This document shows, in pieces, positions 1 through 10,369 of a DNA stretch of 64,000 bases (positions are counted from its first letter, which is position 1; every line of letters starts with the position of its first letter). The stretch covers positions 37,858 to 101,857 of the forward strand of contig CAJNOJ010000279.1 in NCBI GenBank assembly GCA_905250025.1, written 5' to 3'. The translations under genes were made by a program, and so were the position numbers. The DNA is from Adineta ricciae (Eukaryota; Rotifera; Eurotatoria; Adinetida; Adinetidae). The notes under the pieces were generated by a model. The model was not told the origin of the DNA. It saw only the letters and a program-made list of their open reading frames with translations, and did not search any database.

Positions 1-1
1 C

Positions 2-1483
2 AGTTTCTTTTCAACAAGCACGAAGAGAGACGTCGCTTCGATATTTACTGGAAACTCGTCATCAACTGATGTAAACATCGAATCGATCGTCTTCGAGATA
101 AAGATTGAGATTGAGAAATGTCGTCAACCATTTGCTGACATTCGATCGTTAAGTTATATGGAAGAAGAAGATGAGATACTGTTTTCAGTAGCTACGGTTT
201 TCCGTGTTGAATCAGTTGGAAGATTAGACGTGGAAGGAGTGTGGTTGGTTCGGTTGATAATGAATGGTGAAGAAGATGAAGAACTACGTATATTGTCGAA
301 GAATATCAAAGATGAAATTGGTGAATTAGATAATTTGAATACATTCTGTGGTTTGTTAATGAAGATGGGAGAACTTGGAAAAGCTGAAGAATATTGTTTA
401 ATGCTAATTAGAGACACACCAGATGACAGTTCATTGATGGTAAGATATTATTCGAATCTATCTATGTTCTATAATGAGCAAATGGAGTATGACGAAGCAT
501 TATATTGGGGCGAAAAAGCCCTTCAGATATGTCAAGATGATACGTTAATGTTAGGAATAATCCTTTGTAATATTGGTCTTTCTCACGTGCAAAAGAAGAA
601 CACGATCGAGGCTATCAATTATCTTAGCAAAGCAGTTAATATTTTGGAAGGTTTACCACATAATCACTTAGGATTAGTGTCAGCTTATTTGAATTTGAGT
701 GTAGCGTATCAAGCACAAGGGAATTATTCAAAATCAGAAGAGTTTCTTTACAGAATTATTAATTTTATTCGAAACTCACCCTCCATCAACTATTCTTTAC
801 TTGCAAGGACCTATAGTCAATTTGGAAATTTATATTACTACCAAAATAAGTATGACGTGGCATTAGAATATATGTTTAAATGTCTTAACATTCAACAAAG
901 AATACTTCCATCGAAACATAAAAATTTAGCGAATTCATATACTCGTCTCGGATTAATATATTTCAATCAATCAAAGTATACAGAGGCATACAATTCATGT
1001 CAAAAGGCATTAGAGATTATCGGTGTATCGCCAGAAGATCCGTACATTGCTCCGTTGATGTACATCTTGGGCGAATGTTATTTGAAGAGAGACAATGTGT
1101 CTGAGGCAATAGCGTGCTTTGATAAAGCTATAAATGCTCCAACAAACTCACTATTTTGCGATCAAGAATCCTTCGTACGTGTTTGCACTAACTTGGGCGG
1201 CTTATATGCTGAACGACGAGAATGGGAAAAGGCGCTGAACTGTTGTCTAAAAGCGATTCCTGTTGCTCTTGTATGTAACCACTCTCAACTTGCCATATTT
1301 TATATGATATCTGCTGATCTGTACAGCCTAATTAATGATTTTAAATCAACTGCTATATATTACGAACTAGCATTGGATATCGCCTATCAAACATTGCCAG
1401 CAGATCACACGAATATTAAATTAATCAAAGAACATCAGTCTTTATTCATGCTCTTCGCAGCGCGAGGATTAAAACTAAACTAG
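2..1483 (+). CDS. ADP-ribosyltransferase-TPR protein, 5'-partial (copy 1)
   Basis: The frame is open from base 2 and the 5' end lies outside the window. It begins at the ART 'S' motif (SFFSTSTKRD) and passes through the acidic ExE region (MEEEDEILFSV, from base 158), the glutamate motif of arginine-specific mono-ADP-ribosyltransferases. About ten tetratricopeptide helices follow, of the kinesin-light-chain type (motifs such as LGxxYxxQxKYxxAL). The family would transfer ADP-ribose from NAD to protein arginines, with the TPR part holding a partner. The fuller paralogue at 27920-30328 shows the missing N-terminus, including the VYRGQ arginine motif. The ATG at 158 is internal and not the true start. 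An AATAAA follows at about 1519. The target and pathway are unknown. Confidence 0.85.
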   Translation, partial: SFFSTSTKRDVASIFTGNSSSTDVNIESIVFEIKIEIEKCRQPFADIRSLSYMEEEDEILFSVATVFRVESVGRLDVEGVWLVRLIMNGEEDEELRILSKNIKDEIGELDNLNTFCGLLMKMGELGKAEEYCLMLIRDTPDDSSLMVRYYSNLSMFYNEQMEYDEALYWGEKALQICQDDTLMLGIILCNIGLSHVQKKNTIEAINYLSKAVNILEGLPHNHLGLVSAYLNLSVAYQAQGNYSKSEEFLYRIINFIRNSPSINYSLLARTYSQFGNLYYYQNKYDVALEYMFKCLNIQQRILPSKHKNLANSYTRLGLIYFNQSKYTEAYNSCQKALEIIGVSPEDPYIAPLMYILGECYLKRDNVSEAIACFDKAINAPTNSLFCDQESFVRVCTNLGGLYAERREWEKALNCCLKAIPVALVCNHSQLAIFYMISADLYSLINDFKSTAIYYELALDIAYQTLPADHTNIKLIKEHQSLFMLFAARGLKLN

Positions 1484-1823
1484 AAAAACTACTGGTGACA
1501 ATTGCTTGTCTTTTAAAGTAAATAAACGCTTTTGTCTTCTTTTGGTTTCCACCGTCACCCTTATGATAGTTATTGCGTAGATTGAATTTTGAAATCGAAA
1601 ATCTACATAACATCTTATCTAATGTAATCACTCTACTTCAGCTTATCATGTACGTCACATAAAGAAAAAAAACGAATAATGTATGATTAAATTAAAAACA
1701 TTTTTCTAATCTTTCTGTTGAATCAGAGAAGAAGATAAGCATTCATATAAAGAAACGAACAGATCAAGTTTGAGGACATATGTGAATCTAGCACATTACA
1801 ATTACTGCCCGAATCTTTGTGAA

Positions 1824-3366
1824 ATGAAAGGTAAATATAAGAGTTCAAATCATTTCCGAAAGTGTTCGCTCTAATTTAACAAATTGCAGGCCCGCAGCCT
1901 GTTCATAATTATTCAACCACATTGTACACTAGTAGTTGTTCAAGACTTCTAGTAAATAATCGATGGAGACTCATAATATTAGCACTATCTGTTATCATTA
2001 CTTTTTTTGTTCTGTCCATACTTATTCCCATTATTCTCGTGTATGTTATCGAAACAAATCCAACAGAAGCACCCATGACAAATGATACAACAATCAGTAC
2101 TGCAAAAGCATCAACTCTAACTACAATTTTACCGACAACGACAACAACTGTATATACTACTGTGCTCTCTACTGTTTCAATAGGAACATTCACATCCGAT
2201 GAAATCGTGGAAACAGCGCACCCAAATACATCGTTTCCAGAGGTAGAAACTACTACTGCACCACTAGATTCCTCAGAAACACAATCGATTGTGCTGTCAA
2301 CAACTGAAAGAATGACAACATCAGTATCGGATGCGACGATGACATCAATAACATCGACAATTTCAATAATTACTTCTGCTAGTAAGACTCTCAATCTATG
2401 GTTCTATTTCGTTAATGACGATTTTTAGATTTCGAAGATTCCTCGACTCATATAGTAACACCATCACTGCCAAGGCCAGGTGATGGTTTATGCTCAGCAG
2501 CCACATGGGCGCGAATAGGTGTAACTGTAGCTGGTCTTGGTGAATATGGTGGAAATCTTGATCAATTAAGGAATCCTTCTGCGGTTTTTGTCGATGAAAA
2601 TCAAACGATTTACGTCTCGGATAATGCTAATAATCGCGTTATAAAATGGCATATTGGTGATAGATATGGAGAAATTGTAGCGGGTGGAAATGGCCTAGGC
2701 GCTAATCAAAATCAACTATATGGTCCACGTGGCATTGTTGTCGATGAAAATGGAACGTTGTTTGTTGCAGATGCCGAAAATCGCCGTGTTCAACGTTGGT
2801 TTCGTGATGCTTCGACTGGTGATACGATTACCAGTGATATATATGCTCATGGTTTGGTGCAAGATGACGATGGCTCCTTCTACATATCGGATCGAGCACG
2901 TGGTGAAGTAGTAAAACTATTGCCGAACGAAACTGTTGGACAAACGATTTTGTCTCTACTGAACCATCCATATCTAATGTTTCTTGATCGATATCAATCG
3001 CTTTATGTGACTGATCGAGATAATCATCGAGTGCTAAAATTAGAGAACGGAGCAGCACCATTCTCCGTTGTTGCTGGTGGTGCTAACGATGGCGTTGGTC
3101 TTCATCAATTAAATGGGCCGGAAGGTGTATTTGTCGATAAATTTGAAACACTTTATATAGCTGATAGTTATAATCATCGAATTCTACGTTGGCCGAAAGG
3201 GAAAATATCAGGTGACGTCATTGCCGGTGGCAATGGCCCAGGTGCGCAGTTTGATCAAATGCATCTACCAACTGATGTTACGTTTGACGTTGAAGGCAAT
3301 CTTTATGTATCCGATCATAATAATCATCGCGTTCTTAGATTTGCCATTAATAAAACTTTATGTTGA
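1824..3366 (+). CDS. Type II membrane protein with extracellular NHL-repeat propeller
   Basis: Three exons are proposed: 1824-1830 (ATGAAAG), 1890-2381 and 2429-3366, with introns of 59 and 47 nt. All phases agree and give 478 aa. There is no ATG at the head of the long exon; the 7-nt first exon supplies it, and this part is inferred. Residues ~27-50 form one strong membrane segment (IILALSVIITFFVLSILIPI). A Thr/Ser-rich stalk of ~110 residues follows, then NHL units with repeated motifs such as LYVSDxxNHRVLR and VAGGNG. NHL propellers bind protein or carbohydrate ligands. The topology implies a short cytoplasmic tail and an outward propeller. It lies 340 bp after the ART-TPR gene, and the same pairing recurs at 20.9-23.9 kb. 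Confidence 0.8.
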
Positions 3367-3894
3367 TTGTACTGAAAAGATAGGATTTGAGCATGTAATT
3401 CCCTTGATAAAGATCAGTCATTTAAATATTTGCCGCTCTATTCCCCATTTTCTGTTTCCTTTCGACATATAAGGATAAAATGAACTCCAGACAAAAGAAT
3501 CCGTCGAATTTCAACAACACAGTTCATGTTTTCATAGAATCAGCATGCAAAACATCGGAAAAACACCAACGAACATCATATTGTTTTTTCACAACAACAG
3601 CATAATAAAATATTGTTTCATTTTATGATTAATAATCATGCAACAATCCCGATTCTAGAATTGGAATCAAAGTTGTTGGAAGTCGAGATCGATTCATGTC
3701 TTATTACTGCTATTATTATTACGACTTGATTTTGTTCGTTTGATTTACATCACAAACCGCATAGAATGTCGATCATCAATATACTATAAGGTATGTTTTT
3801 TAACGAATAGAAAAGTCGGAAATAAAATCAAACTGTGCAGTACTGTCCGAATGTTTTCGTCATTGATGGTATAGTATGACTCAGTGAGATGTTA
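3367..3894. other. Intergenic; holds a dispersed promoter-like segment
   Basis: No coding sequence is seen. About 3719-3889 is clearly similar to 27366-27532 and 36296-36453, which lie upstream of the ART-TPR genes of blocks A and B. Here the copy sits downstream of the NHL gene and stops at the mariner-like element. Confidence 0.6.
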
Positions 3895-4410
3895 GGTTGT
3901 CCGAAAAGTTCGTGCCACTGCCTTTCATATATATCCACAACAATTTCATCCATACCATTGTGTGGAGCGCAACATTTTATCAAGATTCACTCGTATTTGG
4001 ACAAAATGTATTAATTGATTTGTCGACAAAAAAATATCAGTATATACATCGATCGTCATATTCAAATATATTTTGTAGAAAACATGCGACATGGGCTGAA
4101 ATACAATGTTTATGCTGTGTCAGATATAACTGCAGGAAAGATTGGATGTTAGTATTTACTTTTTGTACGGAGAATTTAACAATATTCAGCTGGTTTCATG
4201 TTGAATGTTACTAAATACTCATTCTTCGCTTTTCTGAAATACACTAAGATAGGATGATGCATATACTATTTTTCTCAACAAATTAATTAACATGTTTTGT
4301 TCAAATATGAGTGAATCTCAGTAAAATTTTGCGCTCTACACGACGGTATAGACGAAACTTCCTGTGGATATGTATGACAAGTATAGTTGCACGAACTTTT
4401 CGGGCAACCT
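3895..4410. mobile_element. Non-autonomous mariner-like element (MITE)
   Basis: The left end reads GGTTGTCCGAAAAGTTCGTG and the right end is its near-perfect inverse complement (CACGAACTTTTCGGGCAACC), with one mismatch. A TA precedes the left end; on the right a TA is found 3 nt beyond the terminus. The interior of about 470 bp encodes nothing resembling a DDD transposase, so this is a deletion derivative or MITE that needs a transposase in trans. Terminal repeats of this type are typical of Tc1/mariner elements, which are known in bdelloids. Confidence 0.75.
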
Positions 4411-4497
4411 TCTATATACAAGGGAGACATCCCGTTGGGGTCCCTATATCACACACGTGAACAAGAATATATTAGTCTACTTTCAATAGTGCGTGTC

Positions 4498-5751
4498 TTA
4501 GGAAGTCGGTACAATCTCATAATTCGGTAGCACACTCTTCCGAGAAGCTTTCGAAGTGACAAGTTTTCCGATAAATCGAGCGATGTGAGGTCTAAACACA
4601 AAGCCAAGTACAGCGTTTCGCAAGGCAATCGCAGTGCGTGTTTTTGGTAAAGCCAGACGCACACTTCCAGGAATGATTTTCTGAGCTTCTGCCAGATAGG
4701 GACGCATCCATGTTTCATATTGTTTAAATGCCTCGTTGTAATCCTGATGGCGTGAAAGTTCGCCGGCAAGAATGTAAGCGCCAACAAGAGCCACGTTTGC
4801 TCCCATGCCGGTGAGCGGAGAAGGACAGTAGCCAGCGTCACCCACCAGAGTCACTCGTCCTCTCGACCATCGATCCATTCTGACCTGTCCAACAGTATTA
4901 AAATAGAAATCATCTGAGTTCGGTAGTTCACGAAGAATTCGAGGGGCTTCAAAATCAACGTCAGCAAATAACTTTTGTAATAAATGTTTTTGCATGTCGA
5001 CACCGAGGTATTCGTAGCCGCGTTCTTTACTTCGAAAGCAGAGATATATTTGCGTTCTGACTTGACTATCTGGACGAAGTGCAACTGATCGTCCTCCAGG
5101 CGCAGCATAAAAACGAACCCAATTACCATCGGAGTCGCTGCGAGGAATAGAAAAATATGCCGTGTATAAGTCAGCGTAAGCAATAGACGATTCATCGCCG
5201 AAGACAAGACGTCGAGTCTTTGAGTGTATACCATCAGCACCCACGACTAAATCGAATTCGCGAACATTACCGCTAGCAAATTTGACTTGCACTATATCGC
5301 CACGATCGTCAATAGATTGCGGCGAATCGCCGAAAACATATTCGACGTCGTTACGGATGTGTTCGTAGAGGATATTGGCTAATTCCGGACGCCGAATTTC
5401 AATCTGTTCAACAAAGTCTTTTTCGCCAAAGCTATGCGCATCGAAACTAGCTTGCGGTCGTCCCGTGCTATCGACAATGTGTATACCTTGCTCTTCAGCA
5501 ATCTTCTGACGGACTTTACTTTCGATTCCCATACGCCAAGCAACTTCTTTCCCCTCATTTTCAAGATCTACCCATTGACCAGATAGACGTATTTCCGATG
5601 CACGCTCAACCACCACAGGTTTCATACCATAACGATGTAAAAAAAAGGCTAGAGCAGGGCCAGCAATTCCTCCACCGACCACCAAAATATTATAGTTTTT
5701 CCCCGGCCTTTTAAGGTTGGATAGAGATCGACGTAACAACGTAGAAAGCAT
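4498..5751 (-). CDS. FAD-dependent monooxygenase (UbiH/PHBH-type)
   Basis: An intronless gene of 417 aa starting at an ATG. It carries the three flavin hydroxylase signatures in order: dinucleotide fold VVGGGIAGPALAFFL (~25-39), VVGADGIHSKTRR (~178) and the GD motif VTLVGDAGYCPSPLTGMGAN (~307). Enzymes of this class use NAD(P)H and O2 to hydroxylate aromatic or polycyclic compounds; TetX and fungal secondary-metabolite enzymes are relatives. The basic Ser/Leu/Arg-rich first 17 residues could target mitochondria. No intron occurs over 1.25 kb, whereas the neighbouring enzymes are heavily spliced, which fits acquisition from a bacterium or fungus. The substrate is not predictable. Confidence 0.88.
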   Translation of the reverse strand: MLSTLLRRSLSNLKRPGKNYNILVVGGGIAGPALAFFLHRYGMKPVVVERASEIRLSGQWVDLENEGKEVAWRMGIESKVRQKIAEEQGIHIVDSTGRPQASFDAHSFGEKDFVEQIEIRRPELANILYEHIRNDVEYVFGDSPQSIDDRGDIVQVKFASGNVREFDLVVGADGIHSKTRRLVFGDESSIAYADLYTAYFSIPRSDSDGNWVRFYAAPGGRSVALRPDSQVRTQIYLCFRSKERGYEYLGVDMQKHLLQKLFADVDFEAPRILRELPNSDDFYFNTVGQVRMDRWSRGRVTLVGDAGYCPSPLTGMGANVALVGAYILAGELSRHQDYNEAFKQYETWMRPYLAEAQKIIPGSVRLALPKTRTAIALRNAVLGFVFRPHIARFIGKLVTSKASRKSVLPNYEIVPTS

Positions 5752-6395
5752 TTTTCACTGTTGATAAATCCTAGAAAAAATAAGAAGAAGAATCACATAA
5801 ATGATCTCTCTAGCTATCTCTTATTCGTGCTGCTCAAGAGCTACTGAAAAAAAACTGTTAAAAAATCAGTAACATAAATAAAAACAAAAAAATCGTGTCT
5901 GAAGAATATCGAACAGTCCTATTGAGACGCGTAACAGAATGTTTTTAAGCAAAAGAATACGAGTTATCAAGTGTAAACGTTTTCAAAGTGACATAACGAA
6001 CGCACTTCTTCTATTCTGTCCGCGTGAGACAGAATAAAAGGAAAAAAAAGCATCGCTAGTCACTCGCGTGTTTGCATTCTTTCACACATTTATTTTGTAT
6101 AAAACAACGTCATTCCATGGCCTTATTTCTATCCGAAACTCTCTATGCTATTCTTCGTTTTGTAACACGTACACGGTACAGTATGATTTTGTTGTGTTCT
6201 GCTGTGTTTTTTCTTGTGCTCTCAAACAATCTTCATTCGTATTAATTCAAAGTTTATTGTAAGTGGTAGACTGAGATAACGAATAGGCTATTTTTTGTTT
6301 TCATATTGAATTAATACAATTTATCTCATGCTGCTCTCTATCGTCAACATCATTGCAACATATGATATTTCAATTTTGAATAAAATACAAAAAGA
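5752..6395. other. Intergenic, no gene recognised
   Basis: AT-rich and without convincing coding sequence. A 64-codon open frame at 6068 has no homology signal and looks fortuitous. It probably includes the upstream region of the monooxygenase. Confidence 0.6.
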
Positions 6396-6697
6396 TCAAT
6401 TTCTAAATTATTCATAAGCGTAGTAGAGATAGATTTACGTTTGCTCCAATATGAAACAGATAGAACAAGTACGCATGTTTTCATCCTATCTCTAGTGATA
6501 TTAAAAACGAGCAATTTGTAAATCTATACAACAACAAAACGAAGCAATATAAAAGCAAAGTCAAATGATTACATTTAATAATCAGAAACAATATTGAACC
6601 ATATTATTAAAAGCCCATGTCGAAATCACCAAAATTAAAATCGATATCTCCGATACCAGCACCTATATCTCCCAAGCCCGCGCCTATGTCTCCCAAG
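6396..6697 (-). pseudogene. 3' fragment of a Gly-Asp repeat protein gene, cut at gap
   Basis: Bases 6396-6697 nearly duplicate 25819-26122. The coding part (6607-6697, minus) encodes only the last ~30 residues of the Tyr/Gly-Asp family protein (GDIGAGIGDIDFNFGDFDMGF-like end). The rest is cut off at the N at 6698, and what follows is unrelated. Confidence 0.75.
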
Positions 6698-6698
6698 N
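6698..6698. other. Single-N assembly gap
   Basis: The sequence changes abruptly from Gly-Asp gene to tandem repeat at this N, so the true distance is unknown. Confidence 0.7.
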
Positions 6699-6700
6699 AT

Positions 6701-6813
6701 AGGTTTTTTCCTGCTTGATTCTTCATCATTCTTGCTTACACAACTTTCATAGGTTTTTTCCTGCTTGATTCTTCATCATTCTTGCTTACACAACTTTCAT
6801 AGGTTTTTTCCTG
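6701..6813. repeat. 50-bp tandem repeat, about 2.3 copies
   Basis: Units start at 6701, 6751 and 6801 with AGGTTTTTTCCTGCTTGATT. The first two are identical and the third is broken off after ~13 bases. The array touches the gap at 6698 and may be longer in the genome. Confidence 0.85.
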
Positions 6814-7683
6814 TTCTCCTTGCCCAGCTATCATAGCATTTATTTCTTACCGAATGAATCATCACGTTGTTGTTCTGATAAGATATTGGCCGCTGTGTAA
6901 TTTTTCTCTTGTCGCCACTTGATTTTTGCGCTTTTTATGGGTAAGTTTAGAACAGCCTGCTTTTTCCTGTTTGTTGGAAAAGGTTAAGAACGAGTTAAAA
7001 TAAGAATGTTCATTCATATGTTACTGCATCGATCATTGCACAGCAAAGACGATGAATAATACGAATTTTAAATTAAGTTTGAGGATCCGATAGGTATAAG
7101 TTGTGCTCCAATATAAGTCTAACATACTGCTTTGTACATAATCCAAGCTAAAGTTGTTTGCAACAGCTTGTTCGGATCAATTTTAACCGATAATACTTTT
7201 ACGAAGTCACACGGTTTTTTTGCTTTCCTTTTTTTCTTCTAAATAAGAATGCAATAAAGAGAAGTCATTTTTGTTCTGTTAAAACACATACTCTGTCACC
7301 GCAATACTCAAGGAGGAAACAGAAGATTTCAACAATCATAATGATGAAGATGCAGTTGAAATGAAACTTCAATTTTCGGATATTTCGACTGACTGCTTAA
7401 CACTCATTATCAACTTTTAATGAAAGAACTCAATTGCTGCTAAAGAGTACACATTACATGAGGGTGAGAGATGAGTGAGAGACAACAAAGGAGGGTGAGT
7501 TAACTGTTGTACATTCAATTCGAAAGAGAAAGCTAGACCTAAGAATCCGATAGAGGATTATCTATTTTCCTTCCACGTGTCCACAAGTCTATTCCCTCTT
7601 CCCTATTGCTCTCATTTCTCATCCAAAGAGCCACAGTAGATGCGTTCCAAAGAAGACGAACACTTCAATGGAAAGAATCCTCA
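6814..7683. other. Intergenic, no gene recognised
   Basis: Low-complexity AT-rich DNA without a credible open frame. Around 7458-7500 there are weak GAGGGTGAG-like words resembling the telomere-like tracts found elsewhere in the window. Confidence 0.5.
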
Positions 7684-7754
7684 AAATCAAGACAGGAATC
7701 GAACCTACATCTCCCAATTACCAGTTGGTTGCTCTACCGTTAAGCTACTCGATC
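7684..7754 (-). tRNA. tRNA-Thr-like gene, anticodon GGT
   Basis: Read on the minus strand, a 71-nt cloverleaf forms. The 7-bp acceptor stem GATCGAG/CTTGATT has two wobbles. The D-arm is GCTT..GAGC. The anticodon arm has loop CTGGTAA (anticodon at 7720-7722) and 4 of 5 stem pairs. The variable loop is short, and the T-arm loop TTCGATT sits inside a perfect B-box (GGTTCGATTCC). The A-box is imperfect. GGT-anticodon threonine tRNAs are normal in bacteria and organelles but rare in eukaryotic nuclear sets, so this could be a transferred, organelle-derived or decayed tRNA. Confidence 0.65.
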
Positions 7755-8163
7755 GTTGATCCAAGCTAGAATATAGCTTCATATCTAATTCTTCAGATTC
7801 GAAGTTACGAGCAAGGCGAAGTGATAGAGGGCAGGCTTAGGACACTCGTAGTCGTATAGATCTTTCTCTTTGTTCATTGCCGTACAAGGACTTGTCTTTT
7901 GTATCTTGGATCCGTTGAGCCGCTCTCTGAAATAGTTAAAGCGAACTCCTTGTCCACGAGGATAGTTTTGAAGCCATCTACAGGACAATAGAGTTACTAT
8001 TCTTAGAACCAGATATCGGAAATCATGTGCCGATCGGCTGTATCAGTGGTTACACTGCGTTTTTGTCGTTCTTCCTTCTTCATTCGACTTCTCTCTCTCT
8101 CTTTTAAGATTCCACCCTGACCCGTTTCACACCTTTGTGAAAATCCTCCCCTTTGTTGGAAGC
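7755..8163. other. Upstream region of the P450 gene
   Basis: No separate gene is recognised. A pyrimidine-rich stretch ending in AG at ~8085-8109 could be a splice acceptor in the P450 5' leader. Confidence 0.4.
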
Positions 8164-9736
8164 ATGCTTGATCTCAAGCCAACTATCTTGGGCCAGTCCT
8201 TCTTATTCGTCTTGCTGTCTCTGTTTACCTGCGCTGTCACGTTCCTCCTGCAACGTCACTGGACTTCCATTACTTCTGAAGGTTCGAACGATCTTGAGGT
8301 TGCTGCACTGATCGTATTGGGCTGCTTTTTGTGTGGCTTGTGGTTCTTCGTCCTTCATCGCGAGAAGAGGAAGTCAAGTCCTGCACCTGACTTGGAACCC
8401 ACCGTTCCCATTGTCTCTAGTGCCACCTGGAGTCAGGACCCCTTTGCGTTTCTTGTGAAGCACTCGGGTTCTGGGAACTATGCGTTCAGGAAAAATGGTG
8501 TCATGCATCTTGTTGTTCAGAGTCCTGATCAGATACGGGGGATCTTTGAGCATGTCGGGTCGGAGCTTGACCGCTTTCCCAACAACCAGAAGCGGTTTCT
8601 GCGTGGCGAACGCAGCCTTGAGTTCCTTTTTGGCGAGGAACACAAAACTCGAAAGCTCGCAGTTGTTCATGCCATGGACTTCAATTCCTTCCGCCGGCAC
8701 ATGTACACCCTTTCTACCTTGAGTGCTGCTTACGCGCGGCGGCTGGATGGGTGTGACGCTGGCCAGTGTAAATCGGTGTTGAAGAAGTTTGGACTGGCTG
8801 CGGTCTCTGTGATAATCCTGGGAAAGCAGCTGACTGCTGTTGAGCTGGAAGAGTACCTGAGGCTGTTCCACCAGCATTTCACGGGGCTCAAGGCCACGAG
8901 AAAGTGGAATATTCCTGGAACTACGTATTTCCAAGGCACACAAGCTAAGAAGGAGTTAGAGCGGCGTCTTCGGCTTCGAGTTCGCAAGTGCCGCCGGGCT
9001 AACAATGACGACGACTCCGAGTCAGTATTATTCCGACTTGCGAAAAGTGATCTGCCCGAAGATGACATTGTTGACAACCTGCTGATGCTCTGGGCTGCGG
9101 GATTTGAGCCCGTTCGCATCACCTTGGCATGGATTTTGGCGTTTCTCGGAACCCACCCTGAGGTAACAGTCATTTTTTTTTGTCACTCGTTGCTCAAATA
9201 ATACCACTTTCTAGGTGAAGCAACTTGTTCAACAAGAGGTCGAGGCACTGGCAACTCGCTTTTGCGCGGACAAGTGGGACAGCAGTTCTTCTGATGCCAT
9301 ATGGGAAGCTGTCCGTTCCATGAAGTACACTGAGTGTGTCTTGTACGAAACTCTTCGGATGCGCCCGCCTGCCACTCACGTTTCTTTTGGGATTAATCCT
9401 CGCCTGTCCTCCTATCGCGTTGGTGAAGCTGTTGTGCCAGCCGGCTGGCGAATCATATGTGGCTGGACTGGGACTTTTAATGATCCGCGCGTCTTTGAAG
9501 CTGCGGAGAGTTTTCGTCCCGAGCGATTCGAGCACGATCCTTCTCCACTGGGCTTCACTCCCTTTGGCGGAGGAATCCGCCGGTGCCCAGGTCGCTTTTT
9601 TGTCAAGTATGAAATTTTACTCTTCCTCTTTGTCCTTTTCCAGCACCACAGGCCGCACATCCAAGCCACCACCACGCCAACCATGGATAAACCCAACGTT
9701 TCGCCGCGAGATTTGCTCATCACTCTTGGTCCTTGA
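8164..9736 (+). CDS. Cytochrome P450, membrane-anchored, GC-rich
   Basis: Two exons, 8164-9162 and 9215-9736, are separated by a 52-nt intron (GTAACA..CTAG); the joined protein has 506 aa. Two hydrophobic segments near the N-terminus anchor it in the ER. P450 signatures are in place: YETLRMRPP (ExxR, K-helix), PERF, and the heme loop FGGGIRRCPGR with the cysteine ligand. The I-helix reads AGFEPVRITLAW, so the usual acid/Thr pair is atypical. The ATG at 8164 is the first in frame. Base composition is visibly richer in G+C than the surroundings. It is an NADPH-dependent monooxygenase of unknown substrate, possibly acquired horizontally and then given an intron. Confidence 0.88.
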
Positions 9737-10352
9737 TTGCCTTGAACCATGTGTCAACAAGAAAAAAGTTTTTTTTTTTTCGTTTTCAATTTTCCTTTCC
9801 TTTTTCTTTCTTTCTCTTTTGATTGTCGAGAATTACGACGATTCTCAAGGTGTTAATGAAGAGAGACAAGGTTTATTCTAGACAGAGAAAACAACAAAGA
9901 CAAGGGGTGTACAATCACCAGAGAAGAGTGTAACATAATATAAAATAAAAGATCCAACTACATGATGTTATAGCTGCTGCATTTATTCTTTTAATTGTGA
10001 TCACAATGAACAAACTAGAGAAATAGTGTTACCGATATAATCGGTGTAGAATCGATGTTCAGTCCACTATTCCATCGTCTAGTCTGCTCTCGTACAACAC
10101 AAAGCACTCGCGTTTTATGCACGCACAAGAGAGAGAAGAATAGAAGAGATAGAACAGACGTATACGCAATACATTGATGATAGCAGTAAGTTGCACAATA
10201 TTGATTAGAAATCGCCTATTGCCTCACATTCATAAAAAGTATTACTCCTATATATACGACTAGCTAAGGTACCCGGCGTTGTCCGGGAAATTTAAGACTA
10301 CATATGTGATATTGAAAATGATTTTTTATTGCAAAGCTGTTCGATATACAAC
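9737..10352. other. Intergenic with a GC-rich hairpin
   Basis: No gene is seen. At ~10271-10286 there is a short GC-rich palindrome (CCCGGCGTTGTCCGGG) in otherwise AT-rich DNA, about 70 bp before a telomere-like tract. It may be the edge of a mobile element. Confidence 0.4.
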
Positions 10353-10369
10353 GTGAGGGTGAGGGTGAG
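10353..10369 (+). repeat. Telomere-like G-rich tract
   Basis: GTGAGGGTGAGGGTGAG, i.e. tandem TGAGGG units with the G-rich strand on plus. Bdelloid telomeric repeats are G-rich hexamers of this style. Confidence 0.5.

Noticed and set aside
1909-2394. 161-residue Val/Ile-rich minus frame
   Set aside because: Antisense of the Thr-rich NHL stalk exon.
6701-6813. CRISPR-like array
   Set aside because: Units are directly adjacent without spacers, and the genome is eukaryotic; it is a simple tandem repeat.
7785-7988. 67-codon minus frame next to the tRNA
   Set aside because: No domain and poor composition; likely chance.
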